Positions 44,696 through 52,260 of a stretch of DNA of 64,000 bases are shown here, piece after piece. The stretch is taken from positions 2,294,001-2,358,000 of the forward strand of contig NZ_CP117522.1 of assembly GCF_031679605.1 (NCBI RefSeq). Direction: 5' to 3'. The notes under the pieces are model-generated. The model saw only the letters and a program-made list of their open reading frames with translations. It was not told the origin of the DNA and did not search any database. A program made the position numbers and the translations under genes. Every line of letters begins with the position of its first letter. Within the stretch, counting starts at the first letter, position 1. The stretch is from Streptomyces luomodiensis (lineage in GTDB: Bacteria > Actinomycetota > Actinomycetes > Streptomycetales > Streptomycetaceae).

Positions 44696-45745
44696 TTACG
44701 CGAGCCCGGCCCGCTCCAGGGCCTCGACGCCCGCCCGCAGCCCGGCGAGCCGCTCCTCCAGCGTGAAGCCCGAGGGGTTGAGCGACAGGGTGGTGACCCC
44801 GGCCTCCGCGTACGCCTGCATACGGTCGGCGATGCGCTCCACGGGGCCGAGCAGCGCGGTGGAGTCGATCAGGTCGTGGGGCACGGCCGCGGCGGCGCCC
44901 TCCTTGTCCCCGGAGAGGTACTTCTCCTGGATCTCGGCGGCCTCCTTCTCGTATCCCAGGCGCTGCGCCAGCTTGTTGTAGAAGTTCTGCTTCGCGCTGC
45001 CCATACCGCCCACGTAGAGCGCGGTGTACGGGCGGAACTGGTCGGCCAGGGCGCGGACGTCGTCGCCGAGGGCCACGGGGACGGTGGGCACCACGTCGAA
45101 GCCGTCGAGGTCCTTGCCGGCCGTGGCCCGGCCCGCGCGCAGATGGCGGAGGGTGGTCTCCTCCGCGTGCTCCGGCGCGTAGAACAGGACCAGCGCGCCA
45201 TCGGCGATCTCGCCGGTCTGCTCCAGGTTCTTCGGGCCGATGGCCGCGATGTAGAGCGGGATGTGCTCCCGCACCGGGTGGACGGTCAGCTTGATGGGCT
45301 TGCCGGGGCCGCCGGGCAGCGGCAGGGTCCAGTTCTGGCCCTCGTGCGTCAGCCGCTCGCGCGACATCGCCTTGCGGATGATCTCCACGTACTCGCGGGT
45401 GCGGGCCAGCGGCTTGTCGAACCGTACGCCGTACCAGCCCTCGGACACCTGGGGCCCCGAGACGCCGAGCCCGAGGCGGAAGCGGCCCCCGGAGAGGGTG
45501 TCGAGGGTGGCGGCGGTCATGGCCGTCATGGCCGGGGTGCGGGCCGGGATCTGGAAGATGGCGGAGCCGACGTCGATGCGCTCGGTCTGCGCGGCGACCC
45601 ACGAGAGCACGGTGGCGGCGTCCGAACCGTAGGCTTCGGCGGCCCAGCAGACGGCATAGCCGAGCCGGTCGGCCTCGCGGGCGACCGCGAGGTTGTCCGC
45701 GTCCATTCCGGCGCCCCAGTAGCCGAGGTTGATGCCGAGCCTCAT
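44696..45745 (-). CDS. LLM-class F420-dependent oxidoreductase
   Basis: A 349-aa luciferase-fold enzyme. MRLGINLGYWGAGMD, YAVCWAAEAYGSDAATVLSW near residue 35, FRLGLGVSGPQVSEGWYG near 95 and IPLYIAAIGPKNLEQTGEIADG near 165 mark the mycobacterial-type F420-dependent branch. Physiological substrate unknown. ATG at 45745 with AAGGGG five bases upstream. A perfect 14-bp palindrome begins 9 bases before the start, overlapping the ribosome-site region, so the gene is probably under a TetR-type repressor. Confidence 0.88.
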   Translation of the reverse strand: MRLGINLGYWGAGMDADNLAVAREADRLGYAVCWAAEAYGSDAATVLSWVAAQTERIDVGSAIFQIPARTPAMTAMTAATLDTLSGGRFRLGLGVSGPQVSEGWYGVRFDKPLARTREYVEIIRKAMSRERLTHEGQNWTLPLPGGPGKPIKLTVHPVREHIPLYIAAIGPKNLEQTGEIADGALVLFYAPEHAEETTLRHLRAGRATAGKDLDGFDVVPTVPVALGDDVRALADQFRPYTALYVGGMGSAKQNFYNKLAQRLGYEKEAAEIQEKYLSGDKEGAAAAVPHDLIDSTALLGPVERIADRMQAYAEAGVTTLSLNPSGFTLEERLAGLRAGVEALERAGLA

Positions 45746-45754
45746 ACGCACCCC

Positions 45755-45768
45755 TTACTGATCAGTAA
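45755..45768. promoter_or_regulatory. perfect palindrome, TetR-type operator
   Basis: TTACTGATCAGTAA is a perfect 14-bp palindrome just upstream of the oxidoreductase start; TTACT-N4-AGTAA spacing is typical of TetR-family sites for lipid and xenobiotic control. No TetR gene is in this window. Confidence 0.7.
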
Positions 45769-45857
45769 CGTCGCTGTTGCGGGGACTCTAGCGCGCACGG
45801 CCGGGATGCGTCAGGGGTGGGTTATCCACAGGCTGCCACGGGGCGCATTCCGGCCAG

Positions 45858-45863
45858 TAATCT
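45858..45863 (+). promoter_or_regulatory. probable -10 element of a leaderless mRNA
   Basis: TAATCT ends 8 bases before the aldo/keto reductase ATG, and no Shine-Dalgarno sequence is present. This spacing puts transcription start at or next to the ATG. No clear -35. Confidence 0.45.
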
Positions 45864-45871
45864 CGACGTTC

Positions 45872-46852
45872 ATGGAGCTAAGGCACCTCGGCCGCACGGG
45901 CCTGCGCGTTTCCCGGCTCGGGCTCGGCACGCTCACCTGGGGGCGGGACACCGACGAACACGACGCCGCGGATCAGCTCAAGACGTTCTGGGAGGCGGGC
46001 GGCACGCTTGTCGACACCGCGGATGTGTACGCGGACGGCGGCGCCGAATACCTCCTGGGGCAGCTGCTGGAGGGGCTGCTGCCGCGGCGCGATCTGCAGA
46101 TCGCCACGAAGGCCGGCAGCGTGCCCGATCCCGACCGCCGCTTCGACGGTTCGCGCGGCCATCTGCTGGCCGCGCTGGACGCCTCCCTGGAGCGGCTGGG
46201 CACGGACTACGTCGACCTGTGGCAGGTGCACGCCTTCGACCCGTTCACCCCGCTCGAGGAGACCTTGCAGGCGCTGGACATCGCGGTCAGCAGCGGCCGG
46301 GCCCGCTATGTGGGGGTGTCCAACTTCAGCGGCTGGCAGCTCGCGAAGGCCGCCACCTGGCAGCTGGCCTCCTCCGGGGCCCACACCCCGCTGGCCAGCA
46401 CCCAGATGGAGTACTCACTGCTTCAGCGCGGTGTGGAGCGCGAGGTGCTGCCCGCCGCCCTCGACCTCGGCGTCGGGCTGCTGCCGTCCTCGCCGCTCGG
46501 CCGCGGTGTGCTGACCGGCAAGTACCGCCATGCGACCCCCGCCGACTCGCGCGGCGCCTCCGAGCTCGCGGCCTTCGTCGCGCCGTATCTGGACGAGGAG
46601 GCGGGCCGGATCGTGGAGGCGGTCGCCATAGCCGCCGACGGCCTGGCCACCACCCCGCTCAACGTGGCACTGGCCTGGGTCCGCGACCGCCCGGGTGTGA
46701 CCGCGCCGATCGTCGGCGCGCGCAACGCACAGCAGCTCAGGGCGGCGCTGTCGGCGGAGAGCCTTAGTCTTCCGGACGAGATCTGCCAGGCGCTCGACGA
46801 TGTGTCGGCGCCCGTGCACCGCTATCCCGATCAGGACTGGAGCACGCTGTGA
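45872..46852 (+). CDS. aldo/keto reductase
   Basis: A 326-aa NADPH-dependent TIM-barrel reductase of the YajO/Kv-beta-like group. LVDTADVYADGGAEYLLG near residue 47 (catalytic Asp, Tyr), IATKAG (Lys), VDLWQVHAFD (His), and APIVGARNAQQL near the end for cofactor phosphate are all intact. Conserved neighbour of the RecD-like gene, whose GTG start overlaps its stop (GTGA). Probably translated from a leaderless message. Confidence 0.9.
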   Translation: MELRHLGRTGLRVSRLGLGTLTWGRDTDEHDAADQLKTFWEAGGTLVDTADVYADGGAEYLLGQLLEGLLPRRDLQIATKAGSVPDPDRRFDGSRGHLLAALDASLERLGTDYVDLWQVHAFDPFTPLEETLQALDIAVSSGRARYVGVSNFSGWQLAKAATWQLASSGAHTPLASTQMEYSLLQRGVEREVLPAALDLGVGLLPSSPLGRGVLTGKYRHATPADSRGASELAAFVAPYLDEEAGRIVEAVAIAADGLATTPLNVALAWVRDRPGVTAPIVGARNAQQLRAALSAESLSLPDEICQALDDVSAPVHRYPDQDWSTL

Positions 46853-49800
46853 GTACCGACCGCCTCGCCGGCGAGGCCGCATCGGCGCCCGAGGAGGCCG
46901 GCCCGAAGCCCGAGCCGGCGGAGCCGGAGCACACCGGCCCCCTGGAGCCGGGTCCCCCCGGCGAGCCCACCCCGGACGGCCCCGGCACCGCGGAGGCCCC
47001 CGCAGGAGCGGACCCGGACCGCACCGGAGCCGCGCCGGGCACGGAGCCCGCTCCGGGCGACCACAGCGAGCCCGGCGCCGCGGACGCCCCCACAGGGGCG
47101 GACCCGGGTGACGCGGCGGCCCCGGCCACCGGTCGCGCCGACGATGCCGAGGCCCCCGCTGCCGGAGCGGGCCCGCGCGGCGCCCAAGGCGCCCACGGCC
47201 AACAGCCTCCGGCAGGCGCTCCCGACGGCCCCGCCACAGAAGCGGGCCCCCGCAGCACGGACGCCGACCCTGGGCAGACCCCGCCCGCCGGGCACGGCTC
47301 CGGCCCAACGGCAGACCAGGACGGCCCCGAGGACACGACAACGCCGAGCCCGGCCGAGGCGAGCGGTGGCACGGCCCCGGACACGACAGCCGAGGCTTCC
47401 GTGCCCACCGGACAGGGCGCGCCCGGCACCGCTGAAGCCTCCGCCCAAGCGGGCCCCCACAGCACGGACACCGGCCCAGGGCAGACCCCGCCCGCCGGGC
47501 ACGGCCCCGAGGACACGACAACGCCGAGCCCGGCCGAGGCGAGCGGTGGCACGGCCCCGGACACGACAGCCGAGGCTTCCGTGCCCACCGGACAGGGCGC
47601 GCCCGGCACCGCTGAAGCCTCCGCCCAAGCGGGCCCCCACAGCACGGACACCGGCCCTGGGCAGACCCCGCCCGCCGGGCACGGCTCCGGCCCAACGGCA
47701 GACCAGGACGACCCCGAGGACACGACAACGCCGAGCCCGGCCGAGGCGAGCGGGGACACGGCCCAGGGCGGACCCGGCGGCCCCGAAGGGAGCCCACGCG
47801 GCGCGAGCGGCGAGGGTGCGGAGGGTCCGACTGCCCCCGGTGGTGGGGGCGGGGCGGTCGGTAAGGGCAAGCGGTCGGCGGCGGCCGAGGCGCTGGCCGC
47901 CGCCGTACGGGCCGTGGAGAGCGGTGAGCGGTCGGCCGCGTCGTTCTTCAACGACGCCCCGGCCTCCCGACCGGCGGCGCCCGCCGCCCCCGCCGCGCCG
48001 GTGCGCGAGCAGCCCCGTGCGGCGGCCCCCGCCCCCGTGCGGCGGCCGTCGGCCCGCCCGGCGCCCGGCCCCGGGGGCGAGATCCCCGGCAGCGGCGACG
48101 TCCGGCAGGTCCTCGCGGCGGGCGGCGCGCCCGAGACCCTGGCCGCAGCCGTCGTCGAGACGCTCGGGGAGCGCGCCGCCGAGGCGCTGCGCGCGGACCC
48201 CTGGCGGCTGCTGGCCGTCCCCGGTGTACGCCCGGACCACGCGGACGGCTTCGCCCGCACCCTCCTCGGCCCGGCCTGTGAGCCCGGCGACGAGCGCCGT
48301 GCGCTGGCGCTCACCGGCTGGCTGCTGGAGCGCGCCGCCCTCGAGGGCCACACCGCGCTGGAATCGTCCGCGCTGCGCGACGCGCTCGCCAAGATGTCCG
48401 TGCCCGATCCGGACGAGGCGCTGCGCACCGCGATCGCGGAGGGCGCGGTGCTGGTCTTCCAGGACGCGCTCGACGCCCCGGCGGGGTCCCGCTCCCCGGC
48501 CGCCGGCGAGGAGGACGCCGAGCAGCCGGTGCGGGTGCTGCTGGGGCTGGACCGCTATGCCCTGGCGGAGGAGAGCCTGGCCGACGGTCTCGCCCGGCTG
48601 GCGAGCACCTTCGCCACCCCGCCGGGCGGTACGGCGGCCGATGCGGCGCCCGCAGGCGATCCCACCGCGCCCGGCTGGGAGAGCGCGGCCGCCGCGGCGC
48701 CGACCGCCTCCGCCGCGGAGCTCATCCGCACCGCCGCGGCCCACGGCCTGGTCGCCCACAGCGGTGGCGAGGCGGCGCGCGCCGAACCGGCGGCGCTGGT
48801 CGCCGCGGCCCGTGCCATGGGCCTACGGGCCTACGCGGCCGCACACAGCGAGGACGGCAGGCGGCGGCTGGCCGCGGCGCTGGGCGAGGCCCCGGGCGCC
48901 GGCCCGGAGGCCGCCTCGGCGGCCGTCACCGTCGCCGGGCTGCTGGCCGACTCCCAGGGCCCCGGGCGCGACGAGGAGGGGGCGCTGGCGCTCGATCTGC
49001 TCGCCGTGCTGGACGCCCCGCAGCTCGATGTGGAAGCGGCCGCGATGCTCGTCGAGTCGCTTCCGGACGGCGCCCGTCTGGTGCTGAGCGGGGACCCCGG
49101 GGTGCTGTGGTCGGCCGGTCCCGGCCGGGTCTTCGCGGATCTGGTGGCGGCCCGTCGCTGTCCGCAGGTCGTCTCCCGCACCCCCGATCCGGGTCCCATC
49201 GGCGAGCTGGTCTCGGGCATCGGGATCGGCGAGCTCAATCAGGTGGAGGCGCCCGGCAAGGAGGTCGTGATCGTGCCCGTGCGGGACGCGGGCGAGGCGG
49301 TGCACCGCACCGTGCAGCTGGTCGCCGACTCGGTGCCCCGTGCGATCGGCGTCCCGGCGGAGCAGGCCCAGGTGATCACCCCGGGCCACGGCGGCGCGGC
49401 CGGCACCCGTGCGCTCAACGCCGCCCTGAAGAACCGCCTCAACCCCGGCCCCGGCCGGTTCGGCGGCTTCGACCCGGGCGACCGCGTGGCGTACACCCCG
49501 GCCCCGGGGCGTACGGTGCCGGGCACCGTGGTCTCGGCCGACGCCGAGGGGCTGCGTCTGGACTGCGCGGGCACCCCCGTGCTGGTGCCCCGCGAGGAGG
49601 TGGGCGAGCTGGTACGGCACGGCTGGGCCGTCACCGCGCACCAGGCGTGCGGCACCCGCTGGCCCGCGGCCGTGGTGGTGCTGCCGGGCGACGCGGCGGC
49701 GGGCCTGACCCGCGCCTGGGTCTACACGGCCTTCGGCCGCGGTGAGCGCCATCTGTCGGTGGTGCACGGCGCGGAGGCGGCGCTGCCACGGGCGGTGGCG

Positions 49801-49878
49801 GAGATCCCCTTCAAGGAGCGCACCACCCGGCTGCGCGCCCTGCTCCAGGCCCAGGTCCCGGCCGAGTCCGCCGGCTGA
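46849..49878 (+). CDS. RecD2-related helix-hairpin-helix protein with degenerate helicase core
   Basis: A 1009-aa protein in two unlike halves. Residues 1 to about 330 are Pro/Gly/Ala/Thr-rich and disordered, with a near-perfect 60-aa repeat. From about 400 it follows the plan of RecD2 helicases: helix-hairpin-helix region (VVETLGERAAEALRADPWRLLAVPG), then positions matching motif II (LLAVLDAPQLDVEAA), motif III (GARLVLSGDPGVLWSAGPGRVFADL), motif V-like ITPGHGGAAGTRALN, and VTAHQACGTRWPAAVVVLP where RecD2 has its motif VI Q-G-S. No GxGKT Walker A loop is found where expected (EAPGAGPEAAS instead) and the DE of motif II is lost. I infer a non-helicase DNA-binding or scaffold role. Confidence 0.75.
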   Translation: MSTDRLAGEAASAPEEAGPKPEPAEPEHTGPLEPGPPGEPTPDGPGTAEAPAGADPDRTGAAPGTEPAPGDHSEPGAADAPTGADPGDAAAPATGRADDAEAPAAGAGPRGAQGAHGQQPPAGAPDGPATEAGPRSTDADPGQTPPAGHGSGPTADQDGPEDTTTPSPAEASGGTAPDTTAEASVPTGQGAPGTAEASAQAGPHSTDTGPGQTPPAGHGPEDTTTPSPAEASGGTAPDTTAEASVPTGQGAPGTAEASAQAGPHSTDTGPGQTPPAGHGSGPTADQDDPEDTTTPSPAEASGDTAQGGPGGPEGSPRGASGEGAEGPTAPGGGGGAVGKGKRSAAAEALAAAVRAVESGERSAASFFNDAPASRPAAPAAPAAPVREQPRAAAPAPVRRPSARPAPGPGGEIPGSGDVRQVLAAGGAPETLAAAVVETLGERAAEALRADPWRLLAVPGVRPDHADGFARTLLGPACEPGDERRALALTGWLLERAALEGHTALESSALRDALAKMSVPDPDEALRTAIAEGAVLVFQDALDAPAGSRSPAAGEEDAEQPVRVLLGLDRYALAEESLADGLARLASTFATPPGGTAADAAPAGDPTAPGWESAAAAAPTASAAELIRTAAAHGLVAHSGGEAARAEPAALVAAARAMGLRAYAAAHSEDGRRRLAAALGEAPGAGPEAASAAVTVAGLLADSQGPGRDEEGALALDLLAVLDAPQLDVEAAAMLVESLPDGARLVLSGDPGVLWSAGPGRVFADLVAARRCPQVVSRTPDPGPIGELVSGIGIGELNQVEAPGKEVVIVPVRDAGEAVHRTVQLVADSVPRAIGVPAEQAQVITPGHGGAAGTRALNAALKNRLNPGPGRFGGFDPGDRVAYTPAPGRTVPGTVVSADAEGLRLDCAGTPVLVPREEVGELVRHGWAVTAHQACGTRWPAAVVVLPGDAAAGLTRAWVYTAFGRGERHLSVVHGAEAALPRAVAEIPFKERTTRLRALLQAQVPAESAG
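47321..47680 (+). repeat. 180-bp tandem duplication
   Basis: Bases 47321-47500 and 47501-47680 are the same 180-bp unit; I find a single difference in the shared part (A at 47478, T at 47658). A third partial copy starts near 47711 after a 27-bp insertion, and a diverged partial copy precedes the array near 47242. Encodes a 60-aa repeat. Confidence 0.9.
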
Positions 49879-49927
49879 CCAGCGGCCCCGGCCCGGCCCG
49901 GTCCCGGCCGGACCCCTGGTACGCCAC

Positions 49928-49968
49928 GGCCCCGGACCGCTCGCCTCGTAGCCGAGCGGTCCGGGGCC
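49928..49968. terminator. terminator between convergent genes
   Basis: A perfect 16-bp stem (GGCCCCGGACCGCTCG) with a 9-base loop lies between the RecD-like stop and the acidic-protein stop. Confidence 0.85.
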
Positions 49969-49992
49969 AGGCGGCCCGGGGGGCCGCGGTGC

Positions 49993-50682
49993 TCAGCTGC
50001 CCGGTTCCAGCACCTCCAGGTCGTCCTCGTCCTCCTCGTCGAGCTCCTCTTCGTCCAGCTCCTCGTCGAAGACCGAGCTCATATCGAAGCGGCACACGAC
50101 CATATGCGGATCTGCCTGATCGAAGGGGGCGGACAGCCACTCCCCCGGTTCCGGGGGCTCCTCGTCCGCCACCACCCAGAGCGTGGAGTCGCCCTCCTCC
50201 AGACCGAACTCCTTGTGCCGAGAGGCGATCTCGTCCGCCTCGAACTCGCCGAAGACCACACCCAGCGCGGTGTGCACACTCTCCCCGGCGGCCGCCCCGC
50301 CGCCCTGCCCGTCGTTCCCCGTGTCGATGTCCGGATCCAGGTCGGCGATCCGCTGCGCCTGCGAGAGCAGCCGCTGCGGTTCGACGACGACATAGTCCCT
50401 GCGGATCAGCACGCTCAGCGCGCTCGGCTCCTCCGGCCCGGCGTAGGCGGGGAGGCTGTCGTCACCAGGGATCTCGAAAGGCGTCACCTCGTCGTAGGCG
50501 TCATAGAGCAGTTCGTCGTAGACCTCGGCTGCCGCGGCCAGTTCGTTGAACGCGGCATAGACGGCCGGGTCGCCTTCCCCCGACCGGCGTTCGACAGCCT
50601 CGAGGTGACGGTCCAGTGCGGCTTTCACCGCTTCGGCGGCGGCGCGTACCTCGGCAGCGGATGGCTGCGCAGCATCAGACAT
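49993..50682 (-). CDS. conserved acidic protein of unknown function
   Basis: A 229-aa soluble protein. The N-terminal half is helical (SAAEVRAAAEAVKAALDRHLEAVERRSG), the middle has YVVVEPQRLLSQAQRIADLD and ALGVVFGEFEADEIASRHKEFGLEEGDSTLWVVADEEP, and the C-terminus is a run of Glu/Asp (DEELDEEELDEEDEDD). I recognise it only as a conserved Streptomyces hypothetical. ATG at 50682 (MSDAAQPS) starts 47 bases from the divergent DUF5703 gene, so both promoters share a very small region. Confidence 0.75.
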   Translation of the reverse strand: MSDAAQPSAAEVRAAAEAVKAALDRHLEAVERRSGEGDPAVYAAFNELAAAAEVYDELLYDAYDEVTPFEIPGDDSLPAYAGPEEPSALSVLIRRDYVVVEPQRLLSQAQRIADLDPDIDTGNDGQGGGAAAGESVHTALGVVFGEFEADEIASRHKEFGLEEGDSTLWVVADEEPPEPGEWLSAPFDQADPHMVVCRFDMSSVFDEELDEEELDEEDEDDLEVLEPGS

Positions 50683-50729
50683 AGTGCAGACGCTATCCGT
50701 AGCAGGGCAGTTCCCGCACAATAGATGCG

Positions 50730-50918
50730 ATGCCGGAATACGAATTCTGTGATGTGTACGTGCCGCGCGGTGTTTCCCGCAAGGCCACGACCCGCCTGCT
50801 CACCGACCATGCCGAGTACGGACACTGGGAGTTGGACCGCCTGAGACTCAACCCCGACGGCAGCCGCAGAGTGCGATTGCGGCGCCGCATCATCCGCCAG
50901 CTCCGGGCTACCTGGTAG
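50730..50918 (+). CDS. DUF5703 small protein
   Basis: A 62-aa basic protein, MPEYEFCDVYVPRGVSRKATTRLL then HAEYGHWELDRLRLNPDGSRRVRLRRRI, matching the actinobacterial DUF5703 family. The Arg-rich end suggests nucleic-acid or acidic-partner binding; the acidic divergent neighbour is a possible partner (inference only). No Shine-Dalgarno is visible before the ATG, and CAATAGAT lies just upstream, so a leaderless message is likely. Confidence 0.8.
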   Translation: MPEYEFCDVYVPRGVSRKATTRLLTDHAEYGHWELDRLRLNPDGSRRVRLRRRIIRQLRATW

Positions 50919-50941
50919 CGGGCCGGGACGGACAACACCCA

Positions 50942-50968
50942 GCGGGCCCCGCTTGTCGCGGGGCCCGC
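50942..50968. terminator. terminator between DUF5703 and chaplin genes
   Basis: A perfect 11-bp stem (GCGGGCCCCGC / GCGGGGCCCGC) with a TTGTC loop, 23 bases past the DUF5703 stop; serves both convergent genes. Confidence 0.8.
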
Positions 50969-51049
50969 CGGACGTGACGCCACGGTCACCCGGAGTACGA
51001 GGTCCGGTGTGTGCCGCGCGGTGTGTGAGGTGTGGTGTGCGGTGCGTGG

Positions 51050-51934
51050 TCAGCGCCGCGCCGCACGGGCCCGCCGGTAGAGCACCGTGCCCGCGAGCAG
51101 CATGCCCGCGGCGGCCGGAATGGCCAGCTCCACGGGGCCGGCGCCGGTCTGTGCCAGCTGCTCCTTGCTGCCGAGGTTCGCGGACGGGTCGAGGCCGTGG
51201 ACTCCGGTCTGGTCAGCCTGGTGCCCCGGCGAGGAGGAGCCGGGGTCCGAGCCACCGCCAGGGTTCGAACCACCGGAGTCGCCAGGGTTACCGGGCTCGT
51301 CCGGGTCACCGGGGGTACCAGGGTTGCCTGGGTTGCCGGGGTTACCAGGCTCACCCGGATTTCCGGGGTTGCCGGGCTCACCCGGGTTACCAGGCTCTCC
51401 GGGATTCCCAGGCTCACCAGGGTTACCGGGGTTCCCAGGGCTGCCGGGCTCGCCCGGCTCCTCCGGGTTCTCCGGAACGGCCGGGACCAGCCGGCCGCAG
51501 TCGCCACCGCCGCTGCTGTTGCCGGCCCCGATCACGTTGATGCCGTTCCCGCAGACGTTGACCGGGACCTCGGCCGGAACCTGGATGTTGTTGCCGGAGC
51601 CGATTCCCGGCGAGCCGCCGGTGCTGCCCTGCGCCTGCGAGCCACCGGTCTGCGCACCGCCGCCGGACGAGCCGCCCGAACCACCGCCGGACCGGTCGCC
51701 GCACTGCCCCCCACCGGCGCCATTGAGGAAGCCGACGACGCTCACCGTGTTGTTGCACAGGTTCACCGGCACCCGCACCGGGACCTGGATGTTGTTGCCC
51801 GAGACGACACCCGGCGAATGGGCGGCGCCGCCGTCCGCCCCCGAACCCGCCGCCTGGGCGTAGCCGCCGGTGACGGCGAGAACGCCGCTCGCCGCGGCCA
51901 CGGTGATCAGGCCCTTTTTCGCAACCTGTCGCAT
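51050..51934 (-). CDS. chpC: long chaplin with sortase signal (ChpC-like)
   Basis: A 294-aa cell-wall-anchored chaplin that helps coat aerial hyphae with amyloid. Signal peptide ([28 protein letters not shown]), then two chaplin domains ([23 protein letters not shown] and [23 protein letters not shown]), each with two cysteines. Next comes a linker with 17 uninterrupted Gly-X-Pro triplets (about residues 161-211), a Ser/Gly stretch, the class E sortase motif LAQTG, a hydrophobic helix and an RRARAARR tail. GGGGAGC precedes the ATG. The collagen-like linker is longer than I would expect. In S. coelicolor the short chaplin gene chpH sits next to chpC; none is here. Confidence 0.93.
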   Translation of the reverse strand: MRQVAKKGLITVAAASGVLAVTGGYAQAAGSGADGGAAHSPGVVSGNNIQVPVRVPVNLCNNTVSVVGFLNGAGGGQCGDRSGGGSGGSSGGGAQTGGSQAQGSTGGSPGIGSGNNIQVPAEVPVNVCGNGINVIGAGNSSGGGDCGRLVPAVPENPEEPGEPGSPGNPGNPGEPGNPGEPGNPGEPGNPGNPGEPGNPGNPGNPGTPGDPDEPGNPGDSGGSNPGGGSDPGSSSPGHQADQTGVHGLDPSANLGSKEQLAQTGAGPVELAIPAAAGMLLAGTVLYRRARAARR

Positions 51935-52260
51935 AACTTTCTGCTCCCCTAGCCTTCCGTCCCGGCCGGAGTGCGCGCGGGCGGTCTCGCCCGCACCCCC
52001 ATCCCCGGGCGCCCGGAGCGCGCACACTCCGAGACCGCCCGGGTTCACACTCCGGTGGACCGTGACCCGATGTCACGTGATCGATGCGGTAGTTGCCGAA
52101 GGCGGGGCACAGCACCACCCCCTTGTCGGCATCGCGGCCCGGTTACGGGTCGCACACCCCATGTAACGAGGAGGGAGCAATCAAGCTATCAAGCTACGAC
52201 ACCATTCACCCTTTTTGGTTCCTTCGGTATGTGTGATCGATTAGGCCGATCGTGCGGCCC
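51935..52260 (-). promoter_or_regulatory. chaplin promoter region (326 bp)
   Basis: No gene seen. Contains GTGAC-N5-GTCAC (52062-52076), an 8-bp tandem repeat ATCAAGCT (52180-52195) and an A+T-richer segment near 52190-52240. The chaplin promoter must lie here; I could not assign a sigma factor with confidence. Confidence 0.5.

Noticed and set aside
51284..51460. Short regular repeats in the chaplin gene as a CRISPR-like array
   Set aside because: They are 9-bp coding repeats for Gly-X-Pro, continuous and in frame, with no spacers.
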